A stretch of 64,000 nucleotides of DNA from Myotis daubentonii (GCF_963259705.1 NC_081840.1:152208282-152272281); one strand, 5' to 3'. Counted from the first letter of the stretch, positions 38,901 through 46,015 are shown. Notes: a model not told the origin generated them from the sequence alone. Numbers and translations are program-made.

Positions 38901-41900
38901 CCAAAGAAAGAAGAAGATGTGCAGGGCAGTTAAAGTTTAGTGGGACAGGAAGGAAATGACAACAGTGCACACACCTCATGGGTATTCCTGTGCTTGACAC
39001 TGTTTTCATGTTATAGCAAGTGAGTGGTTCTTGGCAGACGCAGACATCACTGTATCTACCAGTGGTGCTGCAGGGACACTAGCTGGGGGTGTGTCACATG
39101 ACCTGCCTTAATGACCTCATATGCACACAGGAATCCCCTGCAGAATTGTGCAGAATCCAGGGATAAAGTGTACACTGTTCTACACATGGCAAGTGCCCAG
39201 GAAATGTTAGTTTTCATGGGATTTAATGAGCTGTCTACAAACATCAGCATGAGCCCAAGTAAAAGATACATAATTTGTAAAAGAGGTGTATCACAGATCG
39301 TTACAAAAGCCACGTTTTCTCCTGAATTTTTTTTTTTTTAACATTTCATCAAACTGGTTTTGCTTAAAAGAAATATACTTTCCCCTCTTTTCAGGTTCAG
39401 CGGAAAGTCTTGGAGAATGAGATGCGCAGTCTTGGTGTTGACATGGATGATAATGACAACGTGAGTGTGCCGAGATGGTCTCAGATACTTCATAGTTGGT
39501 TACAGCTTTGTACTCTAAAACCAGGGACTCAGAAACCTATAGGGTCACAGAGTTCACTAGAAAAGAAATTAGGCCCTGATCAGTTTGGCTCAGTGGATAG
39601 AGCGTCGGCCTGGGGACTGAAGGGTCCCGGGCTCAATTCTAGTCAAGGGCATGTACCTTGGTTGTCGGCACATCCCCAGTAGGGGGTGTGCAAAAGACAG
39701 CTAATCGATGTTCTCTCTCATCGATGTTTCTAACTCTCTAGCCCTCTCCCTTCTTCTCTGTAAAAAATCAATAAAATATATTTTTAAAAAAGAAAAGAAA
39801 TTAGATCTCCTCACCATGGACATGTCTGATCCTTGTCCTGAATACTGTCTCAGATCTCTGCTGTTCTTGCTTTGGAGGGGTCGTGTCTACATAGGGAGCT
39901 GGGCTGAGCCTTTTACAGAGAGGCCCTGGAGTCTGAAAGGATGAGAACAATTAACTTACTTGTTTCTTCTGTTAAGCTTGTATCTCTTGTTTTGACAATA
40001 AAATTTCTTACTACTTTGAAAAGAAATTAGAACCTGCAGATTTTCTGTTGAGAAGCTTCACTAGCCTGGCAGTTTGGTTGGAAGTGGTTGGTTGAGGACA
40101 GATAGTGTTAGTCACACTATATTGTCTATTCCCTTTTGGGGAACAGGTTGGGCATTTGGCTCATCCTGTTGGTACAGGATGGTGTTGCAACAGTCAGTTC
40201 TTGCTGTTCCCATTTGAGAAGAATTTAGGAAGAAGACTTGCCCATGCCATCCTCCTCAATTAGAACTCATCCTTGTGGGTGGGAGGTTTCCCTGGATGTC
40301 ATTCTGGTGTCCAGTTTAGTTAATGTCAGGTGTGCGCAGCCACCCTAGAGGCTTTTTATTTAACTTTTTTTCTTTTATTAATGTTTTCTTATATTTGTGT
40401 ATTCATTAAAAAAATTTGGAAAGTTCCTAAAACTAGAAAGAAAACAATTACTTGTGATTACAGTGCACAAAAATGAACTAGGCTACCATGTGGTGCATGT
40501 CTTTTTATTCAGTGTTTATGCAGAGAGCTTTAATCTCTCTGTTTCTTTCTTTGAAATCTGTTTATACCCACATGCTGCATCTATATTTCATTGTGCAACA
40601 GGCACTTTCTTTTAGAGTAATAGACTTTTCATTTTTAAGTCTTTTTGATTGCTTGCAGTTTAAAAATGCATTTGCTGTTGCCTTAAAGAATGTAAGCTGG
40701 TGTGTAAAAAATGCACAATAAAAAGATTTGTGTCAGTGAAAAATATATATATAAATTGGAAATGTTAGAACAAAACAAGGTTGTCGGTCCTACACAGTTT
40801 TTTTACTGGAACTTTAATTTTGTTTTCTAAAGTCTTTACCTGGTGCTTTGATGAGCTTCAGTTATCAAATAACCATGAGGTACTATTGAGTCTATCAATG
40901 AGAGGGAAACTTAGGCTGCAAATCATCCAAAGCTGTGTTCTGAAATCTTAACAACTAGAGGGCATTTCAGGTACCTGTTAGAATTCCAATGTTTATTCCT
41001 TAGTGAGTTATCCCGGCATATATACATCTTTGTATAAAAGAACTTTTCCGTATTCGAGATTATTTTCTCAAAACACATTCCCAGAAGTGGAATAATGAAA
41101 TCAAAGGGTAGTGTTTGTTGAAGTTCCTTTCCAAAAGGGTTCGACTGATTTGGATTTTCATCAGCAATAAGTGAGAACACCCTGCTCACATGGAGCTGTA
41201 GTCTAATATGCAGATGTAGCTTCTGACTTTTGGGGGCTTATTAAGTGTTGGACTTACTGCTTGCCTGCCTTTAGAGGGAGCTGAGTTATCCTTCGATCCA
41301 GATAAGTGGGGGGCTAAAAAACAACCTGTCGGTGGCCATCTGCATGGCTTTGCTGAACCCCAAGGCCGAGCTTTCTGATGTTCATCACAGTGTTGACAGG
41401 CTTAACCCAAAATGGAGGAATAAAGAAGTTAAAACTCTTATATCTAAGATTCAAATTGTGATGTTGAGCTAATGATCTAGGTCAGTGGTCGGCAAACTGC
41501 GGCTCGGCAAACCGTGGCTCGTGAGCCACATGTGGCTCTTTGGCCCCTTCAGTGTGGCTCTTCCACAAAATACCAGGTCTTCCACAAAATACTGGCTTCT
41601 GCGCATGGGCCACAAAGTTTCAATCGCACTGTATGTACACGCCCGCATGTAGTATTTTGTGGAAGAGCCACACTGAAGGGGCCAAAGAACCACATGTGGC
41701 TCCCGAGCCGCGGTTTACCCACCACGGATCTAGGTTAACCCTACCAGACCTGAGGCCCTGAACCTAACTGTCCCCTATACCTGGGCTCCTGAGCATTAAA
41801 GAGAAAAAACCAACATGATACAGAAAAATGTTAGTTACATGCAAACAAGTGGTTAGAATAAGATGGAACTTGGAGACATTGTAGAAAATAGGTCTAGGCA

Positions 41901-43554
41901 AAGTACCAAAAATTAGGTACAGCGGTATCGCAGCAGATTCGGAAATTACCGAAAAATCGGTACAGCGGTCTGGTAGGGTTAAGGGAAAACATTGCTGGGT
42001 GGGCAACTCTAATTTTTTTAATGGAGTAAAATTAGCTTTGTAACCATCCAGTGTTAAATGAAAAAGAATATTTGACAAATAATTAATGTGAAATTAACTT
42101 TGTGTATTTTAAAGACCTCTTTTTAGCTTATTTGGTAATGGCTTTGGTAAAAGCTCCTGAGTGCCCTCTCCCCTTGGAGTGATTTCATGTTTGTCACTAA
42201 GCCTGAAAGCCAGGCTAGGATCCTGAAGTGTGTTCTTTGTGCTTTTCAGGCTCATTATGCAGCCCAAGCCAGAAGGTCTCGGAGTGTCACTAGGAAAAGG
42301 AAGCGGGAAGACTCTGTCCCGCCCACATCTCTTGCCCGGAGTCGCAGTTGCTCTCGAACTCCACGTGATGTGTCTGGTCTTCGGGATGTCAAGGTTAGTC
42401 TCTGTCATGTGCAATTAATAACACGATGGCCTCTGCTTTTGGCTACCTGAACGTTCAGGGTAAACCCTCCCTGTCCCTCAGCTGTCCTTTGGAGCAGAAA
42501 AGGGCACATGCCCGGGTTGCAGGCTTGATCCCCAGTGGGGGGCATGCAGGAGGCAGCCTATCAATGATTCTCTCTCATCATTGACGTTTCTCTCTCTCCT
42601 TCTCCTTTCCTCTCTAAAATCAATAAAAATATATATTTTTTTAAAAAAATGGGTTGCCCACAGAACACCATTCTCTCGTGAACAGAAGTATGATGTCATG
42701 GGGCACCAGGTGGTCTGAGCCTATGCCCCAGCCGTTTAAGGGTGTTCTAGGAAATGGCCCCTGCTGAGCCCCTAGAGGCCTGGGGCCTCACCCACAGTGA
42801 GTCATGCTGGGAACCAACCGAGCTTTTTGGTCAGTCTTTTGGGAAATACACTTTGGATGTACATTGTCTCTTGATGAAACTTGATTTTATTAAATACACC
42901 CCAGAATTGTTAGTTTCGGCATTTTGAAAACTCAGGTAAAGTAGAAAGTCTGTATAAATGGGCAAGCAGTCAACTTCATGGAAACCTGAGGTTTCCATTC
43001 CACCATGCCATCTCCATCTAGAAATCTGATTTTAATATCAGTCTTGCCACTTGTTTGTCAAGTGTGAATAGTACAATTTCATGGGTCCTAATCTGAGTTT
43101 CTTTGTCCAAGAGGGAGTTAGACTAGATACACTCTAATCTTCCACGCTAAATATATTTGCTCCTTGTAGGCACAAAACTTGTCTGGCTGTAATTTTCCTC
43201 CTGCCTTCACATGCAAGTGTTGGTTGAGTTCCTGCAGGTACTGCGGTGGGTTCAAAATAGCATTGAGTGAGGCTTACCTGGGTTTTCCAGTACTGAGCAC
43301 ACCTACATTGTAAAGACAGACTATTAACGGGTCATGAAAATGCACATGGGTGTTTGGTCTTCAGTAAGCACCTCATGTGTTTTATGTTTTCTCCTCTTTA
43401 GATGGTGAAGAAAGCCAAGACTATGATGAAGAATGCTCAGAAGAAGATGAATCGCTTGGGGAAGAAAGGGGAGGCAGACAGGCATGTGTTTGATATGAAG
43501 CCCAAGCACTTACTCTCTGGGAAGAGGAAAGCTGGTAAAAAGGACAGGAGATAG
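17885..43554 (+). CDS. GTPBP4: GTP-binding protein 4 / NOG1, complete gene, 17 coding exons, 634 aa
   Basis: Nucleolar GTPase of the OBG family that associates with pre-60S particles and is needed for large-subunit maturation. The spliced exons (17885-17932, 19385-19555, 22903-23006, 23084-23220, 24575-24675, 26116-26208, 26857-27048, 29310-29375, 31977-32066, 32921-33031, 35608-35685, 36018-36069, 36600-36700, 38234-38431, 39395-39460, 42250-42393, 43402-43554) give an intact 634-codon frame, the human length. Residues 1-165 are the helical N-terminal domain. The G domain has G1 GYPNVGKS (175-182), G2 Thr near 201, G3 DTPG (221-224), G4 NKCD (289-292) and G5 TST (320-322). The C-terminus has an acidic SESESEDEE stretch and K/R-rich segments, typical of nucleolar proteins. 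All splice sites are GT-AG except intron 14 (GC-AG). No frame damage is seen. Confidence 0.97.
18045..18312. repeat. Degenerate ~20-bp minisatellite in GTPBP4 intron 1 (left part)
   Basis: Repeats of the form GGGTCCTTCCTCAGACGTTA alternating with TCCTCTACAGAGGTGAGGG-type units. The array resumes at 18,730-18,805 after an inserted element, so it was once continuous. Confidence 0.75.
18313..18729 (+). mobile_element. Putative solo LTR inserted in the minisatellite
   Basis: A 417-bp non-repetitive block interrupts the minisatellite. It runs TGACGCAGAG...CTCTCCGACA: TG/CA ends with imperfect inverted termini, as in retroviral LTRs. A TATA-like GATAAAAAGG lies near 18,570 and AATAAAG near 18,654, about 75 bp before the end, in LTR order. 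No clear target duplication is seen, perhaps blurred by the repeats, and no viral coding sequence is present. The ERV group is not assigned. Confidence 0.5.
18730..18805. repeat. Minisatellite in GTPBP4 intron 1 (right part)
   Basis: Continuation of the 18,045 array: TTAGGGTCTTTCCCCCC, AGAGGTGAGGGGGGTCC and TTCCTCAGACGTTAGGGTCC units. Confidence 0.7.
18806..19384. other. Rest of GTPBP4 intron 1
   Basis: Unique sequence becoming T-rich toward the acceptor (ACTGCAG). No repeat family or RNA gene is recognised. Confidence 0.45.
19385..19555 (+). CDS. GTPBP4: GTPBP4 coding exon 2
   Basis: 57 codons (residues 17-73) beginning [15 protein letters not shown] and ending DFPKLD, in phase 0 with exon 1. 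Flanked by CAG acceptor and GTAAGT donor. Part of the helical N-terminal domain. Confidence 0.97.
19556..20313. other. GTPBP4 intron 2, first part
   Basis: Unique intronic sequence. A minus-strand open frame at 19,830-20,132 has no homology that I recognise and is taken as chance. Confidence 0.45.
20314..20555 (+). mobile_element. Ves SINE, long 3' variant
   Basis: Starts GGTCCTAGTCAGTTTGGC and has A/B boxes and the TTGAGGATTAACAAAAAC type of 3' end. It lies in intron 2 in the gene's sense orientation. Confidence 0.88.
21204..21438 (+). mobile_element. Non-autonomous hAT element
   Basis: Begins CAATGATGGCAAACCTATG and ends GGTTCGCCATCACTG, so CAGTGATGGCGAACC reads inward from both ends. TCTAGAC flanks it on both sides (21,197 and 21,439). 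The interior is AT-rich with no coding capacity. Confidence 0.85.
21480..22490 (+). mobile_element. Probable ancient interspersed repeat, family not named
   Basis: A ~1-kb stretch with the wording of a common old mammalian repeat: CAAGGCCCTGAGGTTC, then GAGATGTGGGTGAGGTGTTCAAG, GTCTGGCCTGGAGATGGGAA and CCTAGAGACCAGGTG. I recall the pattern but not the family name. It is strongly decayed. Confidence 0.4.
22903..23006 (+). CDS. GTPBP4: GTPBP4 coding exon 3
   Basis: Encodes [20 protein letters not shown] through NLVD and the first two bases of codon 108 (Asn). Donor GTAAGG. The following intron is only 77 bp. Confidence 0.97.
23084..23220 (+). CDS. GTPBP4: GTPBP4 coding exon 4
   Basis: Completes Asn108, then [20 protein letters not shown] to QSLEYLEQ plus one base of Val154. 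TTTAAG acceptor and GTATTT donor. End of the helical N-terminal domain. Confidence 0.97.
23221..24204. other. GTPBP4 intron 4, repeat-poor part
   Basis: AT-rich sequence with a short (TG)n near 23,527. The segment 23,565-23,660 (ATTTATTAAAGAACAAG and purine-rich GGGGAGGGG runs) could be a decayed retroelement, but I cannot name it. Confidence 0.4.
24205..24432 (-). mobile_element. Ves SINE, long 3' variant
   Basis: Reverse-complement copy from CCACCTGAGGATATTTTTCC to GAGCCAAACTGGCTAGGGC. Antisense to GTPBP4 in intron 4. Confidence 0.88.
24575..24675 (+). CDS. GTPBP4: GTPBP4 coding exon 5 (G1 / P-loop)
   Basis: Residues 154-187, with the Walker A motif GYPNVGKS at 175-182 that binds the GTP phosphates. 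CACAG acceptor and GTTGGT donor. Confidence 0.97.
24676..25500. other. GTPBP4 intron 5, repeat-poor part
   Basis: Unique AT-rich sequence. Nothing recognisable. Confidence 0.45.
25501..25695 (+). mobile_element. Old tRNA-derived SINE of the Ves kind
   Basis: Head GCCTTGACCAGTTTGGCTC, B box GGTTTGATTCC, then a C-run and ATCAATTAAAATATATTTTT. More diverged than typical Ves copies here. Confidence 0.75.
26116..26208 (+). CDS. GTPBP4: GTPBP4 coding exon 6 (G2 region)
   Basis: 31 codons, residues 188-218 ([17 protein letters not shown]...). The TT pair at 201-202 is the G2/switch I position. TTCAG acceptor, GTAAGA donor. Confidence 0.97.
26209..26856. other. GTPBP4 intron 6
   Basis: 648 bp without a recognised repeat. 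Minus-strand open frames over 26,376-26,711 and 26,770-27,047 have no support; the latter overlaps exon 7. Confidence 0.45.
26857..27048 (+). CDS. GTPBP4: GTPBP4 coding exon 7 (G3)
   Basis: 64 codons, residues 219-282, beginning VVDTPG: the G3 motif is DTPG at 221-224. Ends RPLFVNK before GTAGGT. Confidence 0.97.
27864..28120 (+). mobile_element. Ves-type SINE, long 3' variant
   Basis: Head TCCTGGCCAGTGTGAGTCAG, B box GGGTTCAGTTTC, a (TCCC)n-rich body at 28,040-28,078, and 3' end AAAATCAGTGGGAAAAATAT with GTGAGGACC. Confidence 0.83.
28425..28525. repeat. Direct duplication, intron 7 copy
   Basis: The 69 bases 28,425-28,493 recur exactly at 30,962-31,030 in intron 8. Similarity goes on into a SINE head (GGGTGGCTCGTTTGGTTGGA) at 28,499, which in intron 8 lies at 31,260, beyond an inserted Ves. 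Exon 8 lies between the two copies. Confidence 0.85.
28526..29309. other. Rest of GTPBP4 intron 7
   Basis: AT-rich unique sequence, no recognised element. Confidence 0.4.
29310..29375 (+). CDS. GTPBP4: GTPBP4 coding exon 8 (G4)
   Basis: 22 codons, residues 283-304: [20 protein letters not shown] then DQ. NKCD (289-292) is the guanine-specificity motif. The exon is 66 bp, so skipping would keep the frame but remove G4. Confidence 0.97.
29976..30146 (+). mobile_element. MER5A-like hAT-Charlie MITE
   Basis: Opens CAATGGTTCTCAGG, has TTCTGAATGCAAGGCCTC and GGTGGGGGGCACCTAGCA blocks and ends GAGCTACTGCAG, matching the general MER5A layout. Decayed. Confidence 0.5.
30962..31030. repeat. Direct duplication, intron 8 copy
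   Basis: 69 bases identical to 28,425-28,493. The match is interrupted just after TTTGAGCCC by a Ves SINE and resumes at about 31,247. Confidence 0.87.
31026..31245 (+). mobile_element. Ves SINE
   Basis: Complete copy GCCCTAACTGGTTTGGC to AATCAATAAAATATATTT plus A-rich tail. Target-like CTTTGAGCC before and CCTTGAGCC after it. Confidence 0.92.
31246..31640 (+). mobile_element. Old tRNA-derived SINE split by a minus-strand Ves
   Basis: Head TTGAGCCTCAGTTGGGTGGC with GTTGCAGGTTAGATACCCAG. Its 3' part (CTCTAGAATAATCAACATAT, GGTGAGGATTT) resumes after the inserted Ves at about 31,578. Confidence 0.75.
31384..31576 (-). mobile_element. Ves SINE
   Basis: Starts at a (TA)n tract, TTTCAGAGAGGAAGAGAGAG, and ends GAGCCACACCGGCTAGGGC. 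Inserted in the older SINE; GTTTATCTTTATC and GTTTATATCTTATC flank it. Confidence 0.9.
31977..32066 (+). CDS. GTPBP4: GTPBP4 coding exon 9 (G5)
   Basis: 30 codons, residues 305-334 ([18 protein letters not shown]...). The TST at 320-322 fits G5. CCCAG acceptor, GTCAGT donor. Confidence 0.97.
32067..32920. other. GTPBP4 intron 9
   Basis: 854 bp of mixed unique sequence. No repeat or RNA gene recognised. Confidence 0.45.
32921..33031 (+). CDS. GTPBP4: GTPBP4 coding exon 10
   Basis: 37 codons, residues 335-371 ([18 protein letters not shown]... to NKRDDK). TTAG acceptor, GTAAGG donor. Confidence 0.97.
33563..34126. mobile_element. Non-autonomous hAT element, 564 bp, exact 8-bp TSD
   Basis: Left end CAGTGGTTGGCAAACTC; right end in reverse complement AAGTGGTCGGCAAACC. 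Flanked by GTCTAGTG at 33,555 and 34,127 exactly. Its last ~90 bp (TTTTGTGGAAGAGCCACACT onward) match one arm of the hAT element at 41,483, so the two belong to related families. No transposase frame. Confidence 0.9.
34540..34765 (-). mobile_element. Ves SINE
   Basis: Reverse-complement, ATATATTTTTATTGATTTCA to GAGCCACACCTGTAGGC. Moderately diverged. Confidence 0.88.
35148..35365 (-). mobile_element. Ves SINE
   Basis: Reverse-complement, ATATATTTTATTGATTTTTT to GAGCCAAACCGGTTTTGGC. Low divergence. Intron 10. Confidence 0.93.
35608..35685 (+). CDS. GTPBP4: GTPBP4 coding exon 11
   Basis: 26 codons, residues 372-397 ([16 protein letters not shown]...). TTTTAG acceptor, GTAGGT donor. Confidence 0.97.
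36018..36069 (+). CDS. GTPBP4: GTPBP4 coding exon 12
   Basis: Residues 398-414 ([17 protein letters not shown]) plus one base of Lys415. TTGCAG acceptor, GTAAGG donor. Confidence 0.97.
36600..36700 (+). CDS. GTPBP4: GTPBP4 coding exon 13
   Basis: Completes Lys415, then [20 protein letters not shown] through DPDIMQ448. TTTAG acceptor; weak donor GTTTGT. Confidence 0.96.
36701..38233. other. GTPBP4 intron 13
   Basis: 1.5 kb without a recognised repeat. Short open frames in a CT-rich part (36,800-37,260) lack splice or homology support. The acceptor TTTTTAAAG is A-rich and weak-looking. Confidence 0.45.
38234..38431 (+). CDS. GTPBP4: GTPBP4 coding exon 14
   Basis: 66 codons, residues 449-514, [20 protein letters not shown] onward through the acidic ESESEDEE and the basic helical stretch to PRMPRTAKK. 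The donor is AAG|GCAAGT, a GC donor with otherwise perfect consensus. Reading on past it would give about 50 residues unrelated to NOG1 before a stop. Confidence 0.96.
38432..39394. other. GTPBP4 intron 14 (GC-AG intron)
   Basis: 963 bp starting GCAAGT and ending TTTTCAG. No repeat family is confidently recognised inside. Confidence 0.6.
39395..39460 (+). CDS. GTPBP4: GTPBP4 coding exon 15
   Basis: 22 codons, residues 515-536: [18 protein letters not shown] then DNDN. TTTCAG acceptor, GTGAGT donor. Confidence 0.97.
39573..39792 (+). mobile_element. Ves SINE
   Basis: GCCCTGATCAGTTTGGC to AATCAATAAAATATATTTTT. Flanked by AAAAGAAATTAG at 39,561 and 39,793, exact 12-bp duplication. Confidence 0.93.
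39805..40018 (+). mobile_element. Probable short retrocopy of an mRNA 3' end
   Basis: A 214-bp block between two exact copies of AAAAGAAATTAG (39,793 and 40,019). It has AATAAA 19 bases before its 3' limit (GACAATAAAATTTCTTAC), so it looks like a 5'-truncated, polyadenylated transcript inserted by LINE-1 machinery. The parent gene is not recognised and the poly(A) tail is minimal. Confidence 0.5.
40031..40980. other. GTPBP4 intron 15, unassigned part
   Basis: AT-rich sequence including ATGCACAATAAAAAGATTTG near 40,710, a transcript-end-like word. No flanking duplication or gene identity is seen. Confidence 0.35.
40985..41200 (-). mobile_element. Old LINE-1 fragment
   Basis: CACATTCCCAGAAGTGGAAT and TCAAAGGGTAGTGTTTG followed by TTCCAAAAGGGTTCGAC and CATCAGCAATAAGTGAGA are words of the antisense 3' part of old mammalian LINE-1. 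Confidence 0.5.
41483..41727. mobile_element. Foldback non-autonomous hAT element, 245 bp
   Basis: Starts CAGTGGTCGGCAAACTGC and ends GCGGTTTACCCACCACGG. Flanked by ATCTAGGT at 41,475 and 41,728. Its two halves are long inverted repeats: GAGCCACATGTGGCTCTTTG on the left and the same reading in reverse on the right, including TTTTGTGGAAGAGCCACACT. The transcript could form a long hairpin. Confidence 0.9.
41739..41978. mobile_element. Non-autonomous piggyBac element in TTAA
   Basis: Flanked by TTAA at 41,735 and 41,979. The 5' end CCCTACCAGACC and the 3' end GGTCTGGTAGGG are a perfect 12-bp terminal inverted repeat. 240 bp, no transposase. Its left TTAA begins at the last base of the hAT target duplication, so two DNA transposons of different classes sit side by side. 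Confidence 0.92.
42250..42393 (+). CDS. GTPBP4: GTPBP4 coding exon 16
   Basis: 48 codons, residues 537-584, starting [20 protein letters not shown]: a basic, serine/arginine-rich segment. CAG acceptor, GTTAGT donor. Confidence 0.97.
42500..42650 (+). mobile_element. 5'-truncated Ves SINE
   Basis: Lacks the tRNA A/B boxes. Begins near GGGCACATGCCCGGGTTGC and ends AATCAATAAAAATATATATT plus A-tail. Confidence 0.88.
42651..43401. other. GTPBP4 intron 16, second part
   Basis: Unique intronic sequence ending CTCCTCTTTAG. Nothing recognised. Confidence 0.45.
43402..43554 (+). CDS. GTPBP4: GTPBP4 coding exon 17 with stop
   Basis: 50 codons plus [23 protein letters not shown] through GKKDRR634. Lysine-rich C-terminus, as in the family, probably for rRNA/nucleolar contact. 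Confidence 0.97.
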
Positions 43555-44100
43555 TGTCCTTCTCAGCGGAGCAGTTTGGCGGGACTGTTGTTTGTTTCTG
43601 GTTTGATACGGTATGGTCTCACAGAATTGGAGTCATGATCTGTAAACTGGAAATAACAATGAAATAACTAAAGCACCTGTTTTCCTCAAAATTATGGTTA
43701 ACCCTTAACAGTACAGGTGTGAGAAATTTTTATCACTGCCTAATATTGCGAATACTTTGAGTAGACTGGTTTCTGCTTTTAATGGACTTTTGATTGCATC
43801 AGATTTGCAGAACTGGGAAGATTTATTGGTGTGACTATTGTTTTTGATGAAGAAAAGTCTTATTCTCTTCAGCAAGATGGAACTTTGGTTTGGTTCCCTG
43901 CATATAAATAGTCCTTCCTTGCTAAGGAAACCTCTCCACTTGTGGCAGTGGGCAGAAGGCTGCCAGTCCTGCTTAGCAGATACAGGTTGAGGGTTTATCA
44001 GATGCCAGCACTAAATTATTTTCTAGTCTTTTTGTACAATGTACCATTGTAGTCTGTCTTCATTATTTTATCCAAAATAAACTTCTTTTAGTTTTGATTA
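43555..44100 (+). other. GTPBP4: GTPBP4 3'UTR
   Basis: Follows the TAG and contains no repeats. It ends shortly after the AATAAA at 44,076. The exact cleavage site is inferred. Confidence 0.8.
44076..44081 (+). terminator. GTPBP4: GTPBP4 polyadenylation signal
   Basis: AATAAA in CCAAAATAAACTTC, followed by a T-rich downstream stretch (TTTTGTTCATGGTTGTTTTTT). It is the first convincing signal after the stop codon. Confidence 0.8.
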
Positions 44101-44261
44101 TTTTGTTCATGGTTGTTTTTTTTTTAAGCAAAATATTTTTTTGTGGAGTAAAGTGCAAATAAATGTAGGCATGTCCTGTTACAGTAGTTCTTGACTGAAA
44201 ATCACATTTTAATTAAAACATAAACACCCCAATACTACCACAAAAGCACCTCCTGGGGAGG

Positions 44262-44480
44262 GATCTGTTTTCAGTTTTGCTTAGTATAGAGTGTCTGCCT
44301 GTGGACTGAAGGGTCCCAGGTTTGATTCTGGTCAAGGGCACATGCCAGGGTTGTAGGCTCGATCCCCAGTAGGGGGTGTGCAGGAAGTGGCTAGTCAATG
44401 GTTCTCATTATTGTTTCTATCTCTCCCTCTCCCTGTTCTCTTTGAAATCAATAAAAATATACTTTAAATATCTTTTTTAA
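44262..44480 (+). mobile_element. Ves SINE with divergent head
   Basis: TTTTCAGTTTTGCTTAGTAT head, B box GGTTTGATTCTGG, ends AATCAATAAAAATATACTTT. Confidence 0.85.
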
Positions 44481-44504
44481 AATAAGAGATAGAGACTCAT
44501 CCTC

Positions 44505-44880
44505 CAGTGATAGGGAAGATGGTCGAGTAGGAAGCACCAGGAATTCCTTTGTTCTAAATTATAGTGGCACCAGCAGAACTTGTCCGATGTAACTAACTTA
44601 GAACTCTGGAGTCTCTCTGATGCCTAACCTCTTTTAGGGCAAGTCTTGGCCAGTAGGTCAGTTAATTTTGGTCAGTTTTAGCCTTTACGGGTTAGTATTT
44701 TCATACCACCCAGTCCCAGCCCTGTATGTTTTGACTGCTGATTGCTGCTCTGATAGCAGAGGTTGACATTCATTCTTGCAGTTCCCATAAGCTGAATTGG
44801 ATTCAGGAAATTTAAAGGCTCAGTGCCTTTTATTCCTCCCCCCCCCACCCCCTTTTTTTTTCAGAGGACCAGAGATTTAA
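44505..44880 (+). mobile_element. Possible LINE-1 5'UTR fragment
   Basis: GGGAAGATGGTCGAGTAGGA resembles the start of an older LINE-1 5'UTR, followed by sequence that I cannot place. A C-run and a T-run lie at 44,838-44,861. Confidence 0.35.
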
Positions 44881-44892
44881 GAATTCAGATTT

Positions 44893-45119
44893 ATGCCGAA
44901 ACTGGTTTGGCTCAATGGATAGAGCGTCGGCCTGCGGACTGAAAGGTCCCAGGTTCGATTCCGGTCAAGGGCATGTACCTGGGTTGCGGGCACATCCCCA
45001 TTGGGAGATGTGCAGGAGGCAGCTGATCGATGTTTCTCTCTCATCGATGTTTCTAACTTTCTATCTATCTCCCTTCCTCTCTGTGAAAAAATCAATAAAA
45101 TATATTAAAAAAAAAAAAA
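44893..45119 (+). mobile_element. Ves SINE
   Basis: GCCGAAACTGGTTTGGC to AATCAATAAAATATATTAAA plus A-tail. AAGAATTCAGATTT flanks it at 44,879 and 45,120 exactly. Confidence 0.93.
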
Positions 45120-45134
45120 AAGAATTCAGATTTT

Positions 45135-45356
45135 TTTTAAAAAAATATATATTTTATTGATTTTTTACAGAGAGGAAGGGAGAGGGACAGAGAGCTAGAA
45201 ACATTGATGAGAGAGAAACATCGACCAGCTGCCTCCTGCACATCTCCTACTGGGGATGTGCCCGCAACCCAGGTACATGCCCTTGACCGGAATCGAACCC
45301 AGGACCCCTCAGTCCGCAGGCCGACGCTCTATCCACTGAGCCAAACCGGTCTTGGC
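45135..45356 (-). mobile_element. Ves SINE, inverted partner
   Basis: Reverse-complement, ATATATATTTTATTGATTTT to GAGCCAAACCGGTCTTGGC. AGAATTCAGATTTT before and AGAATTAAGATTTT after it. Forms a tail-to-tail inverted pair with 44,893-45,119. Confidence 0.93.
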
Positions 45357-45459
45357 AGAATTAAGATTTTAAAGACCAACTTCGTGTTCAGGGGCATTTA
45401 GAAAGCACCCATGCCCAAGGAAAGACACATAGTTGTGAGAAGATAAGTTTTTTTGATTT

Positions 45460-45700
45460 ATTTTTTTATCTTCACCCGAGGACATGTTTATTGATTTTAT
45501 TTTTTGTTTGTTTTGTGTTTATTGACTTTAGAGGGGGAGAAAAACATTGATGTGAGGGAGAAAAATCCATAGGTTGCCTCCCACATGCTCCCGGACAGAT
45601 CAAGCCTGCCACTCAGGCATGTGCCCTGACCAGGAATCAAGTCCACAACCTTTTAATGTATGGGTGATGCTCCAATCACCTAAGCCACCCAGCTAGGGCA
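45460..45700 (-). mobile_element. Older tRNA-derived SINE
   Basis: Reverse-complement with TCTTCACCCGAGGACATGTT at its 3' side and CACCTAAGCCACCCAGCTAG at the head. Diverged. Confidence 0.78.
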
Positions 45701-45847
45701 CAATCTTAATTTTTTACCTCAGGCTGGCACAGATATCCTACAACAAAAAACAAAAACAAAAAATTCAGCCACCCAGGTAAAGGGAGATAATCTGATTTAT
45801 AGAATTAGCACATTATATGAGTCAAATACCCAGGTTTTGTTTTGTTT

Positions 45848-46015
45848 TAAATTATTATTTATTGATTTTAGAGAGAGGAAGGGAGAGAGACATCAATTTG
45901 CTGTTCCACTATTTATCATTCATTGGTTGCTTGTATGTGCCCTGACTGAGGATCAAACCCACAACCTTGGTGTGTCGGGACAAAGCTCTAACTAACTGAG
46001 CTACCTGGCCAGGGC
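45848..46015 (-). mobile_element. Older tRNA-derived SINE
   Basis: Reverse-complement, TTATTTATTGATTTTAGAGA to ACTGAGCTACCTGGCCAGG. Diverged and shortened. Confidence 0.78.
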
